Origin: Lumbricus rubellus
Lineage: Eukaryota > Annelida > Clitellata > Crassiclitellata > Lumbricidae
Reading direction: 5' to 3'
Length of the DNA: 64,000 nt
NCBI GenBank assembly: GCA_945859605.1
Contig: OX243823.1
Location: forward strand, 33,775,389-33,839,388
The first letter of the stretch is position 1. Every line of letters begins with the position of its first letter. A model generated the notes under the pieces. It made no database searches and was not told where the DNA came from. It worked only from the letters and a program-made list of their open reading frames with translations. The position numbers were made by a program, and so were the translations under genes. Below, piece by piece: positions 55,807 through 64,000 of this stretch.

Positions 55807-58800
55807 CTGTTACAAAGTCACAACTAGACAGTGTCACTAGCGACAAAAAACCAGTCTGCTAATTAGCTAGTCTATTGGGTATGAAGTGTTAGCGACTTCA
55901 TTTTCTTAGCCTCAGCATATGAGAGTGGGTGGCTAATCCTCTCCCTCGCCTTCTCATCGCAACAACAACAGTCTACTCATTATAGCTGAGTTGCATAGGG
56001 TGGGGGGGTGGCAGGTGGGTGGAGCAGAAATCTCAGCCAGATTGATGCATTGGTGGGGTGCATGGCCAATGATGATGATGAGGAGGGGGTAGGAGGAGGA
56101 CGATGATGATGATGCCCATGGCTTGTAGACTATGTTGAATATCTCTACAGATACAAAATTTCACCTCTCTCTGATAGAAGGATATGAGGAGAGATAGACT
56201 GAAACACACAGCCAGACAAAGACTCTGAAAGACAGACAGACAGATACAAAGACACAGACAGACAGATGAACAAAGACAGACAGAAGACACACACAAACGG
56301 AAATACGGATACAAAGGCAGAAAGAAAAAACACAAATGGACAGAACTATGATAGACTGTCAAAGAAGGAGAAGGGCAGAAAGAGTGACAGACGAAAATGT
56401 GGATTGAAACACGTGTTATAAATCTAGAGAAGTTCTACGCACCCAATTCTCCCGTCGAGATGGCAAAGTCACGAGGCAGCAGACGCCATTTCTGAATGAA
56501 CTGAGCGTGTGACCTCGCCTGCTTGTTGGCGCGTTCAATTCCGTCCTGAATCGCTTGCAAGATGGCGCCATTCCTCTGGCGAAGGATCTCCGAAACGGTT
56601 CTTGCGTTCGAACCGAGACCACGACACCATTCGACGAGAGACGGCGTCAGAACATCCGAAGGTTCCAGCGTTTCTGGGTCCAGCTCAGTCTAAGCAAGGA
56701 CAGACAAAATGATGGTCGTTACATATCAAATGCATTATACATACTCAGCGCAGTGGTGTAGTCGTTGCGTTGGAGCCAGAAGGTTCGAGGTTCAAATCCA
56801 CCTCACTGCGTAAGGACCTTGGGCAAGTCCTTCACTCACAATTGCTCTGTGCTTCGGCGTAAAACTCCGATGCAGTGTCCGCTCTGCATTCGGGAGTGCC
56901 TCTGAGTAGAGAGCGTGAAGGGACGCTATAACAAGTGCACATACAAACACAGAATAAATTAAAAATTAAAAATGTTTATTTTAATATAAATTTATGTTTA
57001 TCTGTTATCTAATTTATGTTTGATATGCCTGATATAGTTGCTAATTGGTTTGAACAGTCACCTTGAAATTAAGTAAGTAAGTAGCCTTTATTTGCATCTC
57101 ACAAGCACACACAACATCAACACGAAACAAATGCTGAGAAATGATGGTAATGACCTGAAGCGTGATGAGCAGAGAGAGGAACTTTCGTTGATCACCAATG
57201 ACAATACAGTTGCTGACACAAGGCAGCTGCTCCCTTATCGCCATTTCTATCGGAACTGGAGCCACGTTCTCTCCACCGGCTGTTATCAACAGCTCTAAAC
57301 ATTTACACACACAGAACAATGAACATCCTATGAAAAAATCTGTTAACTATTAATATGTAAGAAGGCATTTCTAATTGCATACAGCACATTTATTCATGAT
57401 GATTAGACTTTACAATAATGCCAATAATAATGGTCATCATAAAAACATGGTCGCTTTCAAAGGTACTTTTGCGGCCTCACACCCTGAAGATGAGGCCTCA
57501 CCCACCAGACGTTTATTCCAGAAATAATAATAATGTCTAAGTAACTGGGGGAACGAAAGGGTAAAATAAAATAATAATAAATAATAATAATATATACCTC
57601 GGGTAAAAAACTAAAACTAAAATAATAAAAACAGTGTATCAGTATTCAGTAGTGAAGCCTGCATAGCCTATGCTGAAGACGTTAATATTATAGCTATAGA
57701 GTCTACCACCTATCCACAGCAATGACTTGCTACAGTCTTTGTTGTCATGTACAGTTTTGCACATCAAAGTGCAAACTTTCTAGAGCTCTGTAAACTCAAA
57801 GTCTCTGAAGTGCTACTCTGAAGCAAAGTGCTGAGCATAAGCTTAATTACAAATGCTGCGTCACATCAGAAGGGTCGTAAAAGAAGATATGGTCAAAGGA
57901 AAAAGTCGGTTTGCCAGAGAGAGGAAACAACTAAACAAACATGTAATTGAAATTGATAACTTCTATAGTAGAAGTTAATGCCTCTGAGTAGTTTCCTTGA
58001 AGAGGCGCTATATAAATACTTGAATGAATGAATGAATAGTTCCCATCTCCACTGCAAAAGGCATTGACCCATGATATATCAAAGCCAAACCGTGAATAAA
58101 AATATAAGTGAATGTCCAGAAGATTATTCTGTGAGATGGGGACTGTACAGGCAGCCATGAATACACAAACGCTTATTGTCTGAAGAAAAGCAAAGCTTTG
58201 TTCGTAGGACAGGCTCCGTGAATGACAAAAGACGTGAACCGTGCGAACCTTTGAGTCGACCGGTGATGAAGATGAAGCCATCAGAGTCTTTACGAGCCGT
58301 GTCGCCAGAGTGCAGCCATCCGTCACTGTCAAACGATGCTCGAGTCTCGACTGCATTGCGAAGATAACCCATGCAGACGTTGCGACCTTGAAGGCAAATC
58401 TGTACATGCACAGCGAACAAAAAACAACAGCATTCATCAATGGAGACTGGTGCAATGGACGCAGTACACGACTAGGGTCGAGGGTAATTAATCGACTACA
58501 TGTCTATTACTGTTATTGAGAAATTTTAATCGAGAATATCCAGGGGCGGTCGGTGTTATTGCATATTGATACTATTTTTTTATATAATCATGGTTATTAG
58601 TATTAATGTTAGTATTGTTTTAATTATGTTGGTAAAGGAATAGGCCTAAGGAAACATATTTTATGTGACTCTAACAGAGTTCTGGGAGGTTTGTGAAGGA
58701 ATGGTAAATATGTTAGAAGCTTGATCAAAGTAATAGGAGAAATCTGAACAAACCTCCTAGAAGTATGCGGCATGTTAATTATTATCTAGCTCAACTGCAT

Positions 58801-61800
58801 GGTTCATTTTCACAGGGACGGGGTGGGGACTTCTATCTTGGGAGCACCACTGAATGGTCATTATGAAAGAGCCACTGCATCGATCTATAGATACAATACC
58901 ATATGTATATATTAATTAAATTAGATTAATATGGTCTATTTAATCGATAATTTTTTAAAACAATTAATCGATTAACTAAGAACTAAAATCTGCAGATATA
59001 TATATGTGTATGTGTGTGTGACTGTGTGTACACGTGTGCGTGTTGTGTGCATGCGTGTGTCACACCCATGTGTATTTGTGAAGAAATTGTTGTATGCCTC
59101 ATTTCCTTGAGATGTAAGCCTTTGGAGATTGCTAATGAGTCCATAACCTAGAAATTCCCTTTCTTCATCAAGGTCACTAAGATGTCTGTATTATAACTAG
59201 ATTTACCTGCATGTCTATAATAACTGTGCATAGGTTTATATAAATGCATCTAGGCATCCTTACATAAAAAGGTAAAATGTACATGTTGAAAAAAGTAGTC
59301 TATGTATACATACAATATAATACATATATAGATATAAATAAATATATAATATAATTCATATATATAATATGCACATATACATACGCGTATGTATATATTT
59401 ACATATATATTTACACACATATATATATATGTATATATAAAACTGTGCATGTATTGTACGCATGCAACGATCTCTATGTTATTGAGCTTCAAATGCTTTC
59501 TTCCTGCCATCATGTCATCTCCTTCATTTCTCTTCATTCTGTCTCTCATACCATTTCACTCTTTCCGCCTCTTCGTCCAAATCATCAACGTCAACAAAAT
59601 AAATTGCGACGTCGTAAATAAAATGAATTCTGCGATTATTATTTCGTTTCTTCATCCTTCGCTATACTCGCCTCGCCTGACTCCGTTCCATCATCTCCTC
59701 CGGCGATGTTCAGTTTCGTTTGGCAGCCAAAGATTTCCTTTCCAACGCTCGTAAATCGACATTCCCACGGGTTCGATATCGTGTGCGGACCTAAAAGATG
59801 AGAAAAACAGTTTTCATGGCTGCATTCGAATATATATCGGTGAATCTCAGTGAAACAATCAATGCGAGAGATTCGTATGAATTGACAGTTGAAAGCTACA
59901 TTGCTTTATTGAAGAATGGTTGAAAATGCTGCAGATTAAACCGAGAATTGACGGGATGCCGTGGTTCATTCATTCATCGTATGAACTTATATAGCGCCCC
60001 AAACAACTGATGATGCATGACTTGCATGCATTGAACCCATGGCTCACGACGATGACTTAAATGCTTATGTACTTGACCTTCCAGACTCTGACCTGGCACC
60101 GGACTGGACAAAGCAGGCTGGCTATTGCACTCAGCTGGTCTCCCTAACACGGTTTTTTACCATCAGTAATTAACAGATGATCACAAATGATTACATGATG
60201 ATTTGAACTGCATAATGGCAGCCATGCAAGGCGCTCACAACATCCTACTACTCATTGCACTATCGCCATCTAGCAAATGACAGGCTTAGGGGAGCTTGGG
60301 GAGGGTATCAGGTACCAATCCCGCTTCTGCTCCTCATGCTAGTGAAGTTACCATCACACTACGCACCCCCAAACTACACGAAATGTGAGGAGCAACGAGC
60401 GACGCTAACCCGAACATTCGCTCATTCCGTAGATTTCCCACAGCGGAACGTTGAGACTCATGAAGAACTCGAGCGTTTCCTTTCGCACTGGAGCGCCGGT
60501 GACGATGCGCACGTCACATCGATCGAGACCGAGCGCCTTACGCACTTTGCGAAAGACAATTCGCTCGGCCATGTTCCAACCGCGCGGGACATCACCTCTA
60601 AACCATACAAAGAATAATATATCAATGCGGTTTATCATCTCAATAATCATGCATAGATTGTATGCGTATGATAAAAATGAACATGTCTCTTTAAAAAAAA
60701 TAAGGATTGTATGCTGTTATAATGCATCTATAAATTTATATAGCGCCTCTCGCTGGATAAGGATGCACGATGGATAGAAAATTAGAGATGCATTTGTTGT
60801 CCATCTGGAATGACTTCCCTTCAGAGGTAGTACATCTATTGCATCTGACAATGAAGCGGTAAGACTTTGTGTCCATGGCTAAGTTACAACTCTTCTCACA
60901 GAACTCATATTATTATAATTAAATATTAAGATAAATTTAATAGCATAAATTTATCTCACGACACCACCAATAATGGTTCACCATTGGTGGAACTACAGAC
61001 AGACAGGTAGACAGAGAGACAGGTAGATAGACAGACAAACAGGCAGACCGACAGACAGGCAGACAGAGACAGACAGACAGACAGTGAATAAACGACAGAC
61101 AGAGACAGAAAGACAGATGGATAATAATCGACTGACTTGTTCATGAGTGCATGATTGCCTTTCAGTCCGATATCCTTTGCCCACGTTGATATCCATCGCT
61201 TCACAGATCCATTCTTCTTCCCAACGGCCACGATCTTCTCCTGCATCTTCTCCCAAACGCGTGGAACACCGGCAAACATCGTCGGACGAACCTCCTTCAT
61301 TGTCCCACCAAGAGAACCCTACGCACACAAACATACAGCCATGTTTGTGCAAACACCACCACTGAGAACTATTCAGAGAGAACAGACCTGTTGCCTTCAT
61401 TGTCTCTTTGAACATTTTTATCTTTATCTTCTTCATTACCTTCGTTACCTTACTACTGTTATCTTCATCTTTGTTCTCTACCGCAAACTATTTATCTTTG
61501 TACCTTTTTTTCTCTACACTTAATGACAACACTAATGCTCAGTCAAACCCTTAGAGCATCTTCATAACCAGTATCTTCATAACCTGTATCTTCATAACCT
61601 GTATCTCCATAACCTGTATCTTCATAAGCAAACCTTCATAACCAATAGCTTTATAAATCACTATCCACATAACCAATATGTTCATAACCAATATCTTTAT
61701 AACCAGTATCTTCGAAACCAATACCCTCATAACCAATATCTTCATAACCAATATCTTCATGACCACTATCTTCATAATCACTACCTTCATAACCAATATC

Positions 61801-64000
61801 TTCATAAGTCTTTATGAACCAGTATTTTCATAACCAATATCTTCATAACCAGTATCTTCATAATCACTACCTGTACAAAAATCAGATGAGATGAGATGAA
61901 GTTACCTTGAGAGCATCTGGTTGTGCAAAGTAGACGGTAGCAACAACGGCCATTGAACAATAGATGTCAATGAGCTGAGCTGCAATGTGGCTGAGAGGCA
62001 AATAGCTGAGAAAGACATCAACACACTTTCCCATTCTTCGCGATCGCGTCACCATCTTTGCCGTCCAGACCAACTAAATGCAATACAATGCAATGATACA
62101 ATACAAGATGACAATACAGCAAGACAATACAATACAACAATACAAAACAACAAGACAATACAGCAATATTTATTACAACAACAAGACAACACAACACAAC
62201 AAAACAATATAAATAATATACTACAACAACACAATACAATAATACACTTCAACAATACACTACAACAACAACAACACAGTACAGCTTCTGTTTGATATTG
62301 CACTCCTTCCAAGGTTCATTTTCAGTAGTGTACAATACATACAACAGAACAATATTGGTAATGAGCAAAATTTGTAAGCGAAGAACTTGCTCAGTGCTCA
62401 TGGATGAGGAGGAAGAAGAGGAGGAGAAGGAGCAGGAGGAGGAAGAGGAGGAGGAGCTGGAGGAGGAGACTTGAGATCTGTACTCTAACGAGTTCCTTAT
62501 GCTAACAAGTTCCTCATTGTTTATATCATACGTTTACTAAGCAACAACTATCTAATGACAACACGTATAGTCGTATACAGTATTATTGATGGCATTGAAC
62601 TGCAGGAATTGCTGCTGCTCATGGTCGCAGTACACAGTAACTGCATCAATGGATCGACTAAAACCCATGCAGCATTGCAGTCAACACGCTGCAGATATTG
62701 CTCCATTCAACCTGATAGCACAGTCATGTCCCCAAATACAAGCACAACGCCATGTGACTTAAAGAGCTAGAGTAAGGCAACCGGTGTATCGAGTAAATTC
62801 AGTCATAGACTGAGAGAGAAATCCAAGATAAAGAAAAGAAATTCAGTTGAGATGGGTGCTTACATTGAGAAATTGCTTCATTGGTATAGAATTTGTCATC
62901 TAATCTCTGATGAAACAGATTAGATTAGAGTAAATTACTAGATTAGATTAAATGACTAGATTACATGATTAGATTAGATTAAATGACTTGATTAGATGAT
63001 TAGATTAGATTAAATGACTAGATTAGATTAAATGATTATATTAGATCAAATGATTAGATTAGTTTACATTATTAGATTAGATGACTAGATCAAATGATTA
63101 GATTATATGAGATGACTAGATAAGATTAAATGATTAGATGATTAGACTATAAGATTAAATGATTATTAGATTATATGATTAGATTAAATGATTAGATTAG
63201 ATGATTAGATTATAAGATTAAATGATTAGATTAGATTATTAGATGAGATTAAATGACTTACATTGTCATGGCTCAACATCACACCCTTTGAATTGCCACA
63301 CGTTCCACTCTGCAGTCAGACAAACAATTTTCATATTAAAACATAATATTCTTAAAAAGATAATTTATTGATTAAAATTAAAAAACTTTTAATGAATTTA
63401 AACAACTTTCTACAAATTGTATGACAGGACTGCACGATCGAATTATCGAGGAAATCATTCTTAACAAGGATGTTAAGACCTTATTTATTTGTCGTGTAAA
63501 CCAAAGTGCAGTTTAAATGTTTAATAATAAAATTGGTCATCATAAGAACATAATTTATATTGGATATAGAATTATGTGAGTTGTTTTAGAACATTTGACT
63601 TTTGATTGGATCTATCTTATCTTATCTTATCTGACCATTTATAAAGCGCTTCTCGCAGCAAGAGCCTTTCAGAAGCGCTCCCAGTGCGCTTAATGGATCA
63701 TGTATGTTTGTTACCATGTCTGTACACCAAAATGTGGATAGTAATTGGACAATTAATATTCTTACCTTACTTTTATTATCATTATTAATTGATAACTTCT
63801 ATATCACTGTGTATACATCAGATGTTTTGCCGTAGCAAATGTGGTCTGACATTCACACAGAATTGCTGCCTACATTTCACTAGTCCTATCAATCAATCAA
63901 TGAATCAATCAACGAGTTCAATTTATATAGAGCCAACTAACCGTGAAGATGAGAGTGCAGCATTTGTTTGGTGCTTGTATAGAGATTCTCTGCTCCAGTG
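55715..64000 (-). CDS. ACSBG: Long-chain/very-long-chain acyl-CoA synthetase, bubblegum family (partial, 5' end outside window)
   Basis: Ten minus-strand exons, in order 64,000-63,942, 63,309-63,262, 62,073-61,906, 61,318-61,137, 60,597-60,410, 59,790-59,672, 58,399-58,249, 57,294-57,155, 56,689-56,443 and 55,806-55,715, join in frame to about 463 codons. Vertebrate ACSBG proteins are 660-720 aa, so roughly the first third is missing. The enzyme activates fatty acids with ATP and CoA. Motifs in order: the P-loop TSGTCGNSKG, SYLPLSHIAAQ, GVPRVWEKMQEKI, YGMSECSGPHTISN, GRNVCMGYL, GWLHSGDTARKDSDGF, GRLKELLITAGGENVAPVPI, and the C-terminal GPTMKLRR with the catalytic lysine. TSGTCGNSKG departs from the usual TSGTTGxPKG. 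One intron (59,671) must use a GC donor. It converges on PRPF18. Confidence 0.95.
55868..56045 (-). mobile_element. tRNA-derived SINE family B, partial
   Basis: GGTATGAAGTGTTAGCGACT, then CATATGAGAGTGGGTGGCTA and CTACTCATTATAGCTGAGTT, matching 53,005-53,145. The tRNA head is missing. It lies in the last ACSBG intron. Confidence 0.75.
56046..56290. repeat. GATGAT and CAGA tracts in ACSBG intron
   Basis: Short GATGATGATG near 56,070-56,112 and ACAGACAGACAGATACA-type runs at about 56,220-56,290. Confidence 0.75.
56443..56689 (-). CDS. ACSBG: ACSBG exon
   Basis: Acceptor CTTGCTTAG/ACTGAG, donor TTGG/GTGCGT. 82 codons with LVEWCRGLGSNARTVSEIL, QKWRLLPRDFAIS and TGEL. Confidence 0.93.
56745..56951 (+). 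mobile_element. tRNA-derived SINE, family A (ACSBG intron)
   Basis: Head with GTGGTGTAGTCGTTGCG and GAGGTTCAAATCCACC, body AAGGACCTTGGGCAAGTCC, tail GACGCTATAACAAGTGCACA. Nearly co-linear with 22,104-22,318. Confidence 0.85.
57155..57294 (-). CDS. ACSBG: ACSBG exon
   Basis: Acceptor AATGTTTAG/AGCTG, donor CTTCAG/GTCATT. LLITAGGENVAPVPIEMAIR, then NCIVIGDQRKFLSLLITLQ. Confidence 0.94.
57295..58248. other. ACSBG intron
   Basis: No gene. AATAAT-rich at about 57,525-57,600, and a SINE tail (CCTCTGAGTAGTTTCCTTGA, then GAATGAATGAATGAAT) at 57,978-58,038. Confidence 0.6.
58249..58399 (-). CDS. ACSBG: ACSBG exon
   Basis: Acceptor CATGTACAG/ATTTGC, donor CTCAAAG/GTTCGC. ICLQGRNVCMGYLRN and GWLHSGDTARKDSDGFIFIT, then GRLK. 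Confidence 0.94.
58400..59671. other. ACSBG intron behind the GC donor
   Basis: No gene. TG-rich at about 58,998-59,065 and AT/ATAC-rich at about 59,295-59,440. Confidence 0.6.
59672..59790 (-). CDS. ACSBG: ACSBG exon with GC splice donor
   Basis: Acceptor CTTTTAG/GTCCGC. Encodes PHTISNPWECRFTSVGKEIF and ends GTESGE. Only the donor GGCGAG/GCGAGT keeps the frame into ICLQGR. The GT four bases on would break it. Confidence 0.88.
59975..60150 (-). repeat. Dispersed repeat C, copy 3 (ACSBG intron)
   Basis: The reverse complement contains GGGAGACCAGCTGAGTGC, AATAGCCAGCCTGCTTTG and CCGGTGCCAGGTCAGAGTC, matching 10,215-10,315. Confidence 0.55.
60410..60597 (-). CDS. ACSBG: ACSBG exon
   Basis: Acceptor TGGTTTAG/AGGTG, donor TTCGG/GTTAGC. 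Contains RIVFRKVRKALGLDRCDVRI and EIYGMSECS. Confidence 0.93.
60740..61125. repeat. SINE tail and CAGA tract in ACSBG intron
   Basis: TTTATATAGCGCCTCTCGCTG at about 60,735, and ACAGACAGACAG runs at about 60,993-61,110. Confidence 0.75.
61137..61318 (-). CDS. ACSBG: ACSBG exon
   Basis: Acceptor TGCGTAG/GGTTC, donor AACAA/GTCAGT. GSLGGTMKEVRPTMFAGVPR, then VWEKMQEKIVAVGKKNG. Ends in a split Lys codon. Confidence 0.93.
61555..61872. repeat. 15-bp tandem repeat in ACSBG intron
   Basis: About 20 copies of CTTCATAACCAGTAT with variants. The minus frame (Met-Lys-Ile-Leu-Val repeats) stays open because the unit is 15 bp. Confidence 0.9.
61906..62073 (-). CDS. ACSBG: ACSBG exon
   Basis: Acceptor GCATTTAG/TTGGTC, donor CTCAAG/GTAACT. 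56 codons with LSYLPLSHIAAQLIDIY and FAQPDALK. Confidence 0.93.
62080..62285. repeat. CAATA(C)-rich repeat in ACSBG intron
   Basis: Irregular ACAATACAACAA words over 200 bp. Confidence 0.8.
62398..62475. repeat. GAG/GAA triplet tract
   Basis: GAGGAGGAAGAAGAGGAGGAG run of about 75 bp. Confidence 0.85.
62915..63250. repeat. GATTAGATTAAATGA repeat in ACSBG intron
   Basis: Irregular tandem array of GATTAGATTAAATGACTA that reaches to about 12 bases from the donor of the 48-bp P-loop exon. Confidence 0.88.
63262..63309 (-). CDS. ACSBG: ACSBG exon with AMP-binding P-loop
   Basis: 48 bp. Acceptor GACTGCAG/AGTGG, donor GACAAT/GTAAGT. Encodes SGTCGNSKGVMLSHDN. Confidence 0.92.
63310..63941. other. 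ACSBG intron
   Basis: No gene. A minus-strand SINE-like module (TTTATAAAGCGCTTCTCGCAG) lies at about 63,637-63,695. Confidence 0.6.
63942..64000 (-). CDS. ACSBG: ACSBG exon (cut by window edge)
   Basis: LEQRISIQAPNKCCTLIFT, donor TTCACG/GTTAGT, phase 0. The exon continues beyond the window. Confidence 0.88.

Noticed and set aside
59660..59671. GT donor (GGCGA/GTATAG) for the ACSBG exon ending near 59,670
   Set aside because: It would put ICLQGR out of frame, whereas the GC donor four bases earlier keeps it.

Overview
This window reads as genomic DNA from an animal, most likely a marine invertebrate. The genes are split into short exons with GT-AG introns. The four protein genes match metazoan families (PRPF18, ROPN1L, ACSBG, and an HMG-box gene closest to SMARCE1). 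The space between them is packed with microsatellites, tRNA-derived SINEs, LINE tails, a mariner copy and many small hAT-like MITEs. Frequent TAGGCCTA words and the SINE tail GGGGCGCTATATAAAT suggest an echinoderm- or hemichordate-like deuterostome. That species guess is impression, not proof.

Layout. 1-23,100 has no gene that I can support. It holds simple repeats, minisatellites, five or more MITEs with 8-bp target duplications, a LINE fragment, tRNA-SINE copies and a 1,005-bp mariner pseudocopy. 23,130-25,814 (minus) is ROPN1L, a cilium/sperm-tail RIIa-domain protein. 25,815-34,300 is repeat-rich: two telomere-word MITEs, two LINE tails, a 23-bp minisatellite and a 57-bp tandem repeat. 34,349-39,493 (minus) is an HMG-box, polyglutamine and coiled-coil protein with a SMARCE1/BAF57-like box. 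44,618-55,148 (plus) is a complete PRPF18 gene in ten coding exons. 55,715-64,000 (minus) is the last ten exons of an ACSBG (bubblegum) acyl-CoA synthetase whose 5' part lies outside the window. PRPF18 and ACSBG converge, with stop codons 566 bp apart.

The most striking feature is in PRPF18 intron 3. A 2,748-bp array of 91 tandem units runs right up to exon 4. Each unit contains a copy of that exon's own 3' splice site (TTTGTGCTGCAG or TTTGTGCAG, then GTGATACG). The gene encodes the spliceosomal factor that acts at exon ligation and 3' splice-site choice, yet its own transcript offers 91 decoy acceptors before the real one. Hand translation shows that use of any decoy brings in a premature stop. 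The unit junctions CAG/GTGATA also resemble a joined acceptor-donor site. Whether this is a regulatory device or an accident tolerated by the gene is open, and RNA data would decide it.
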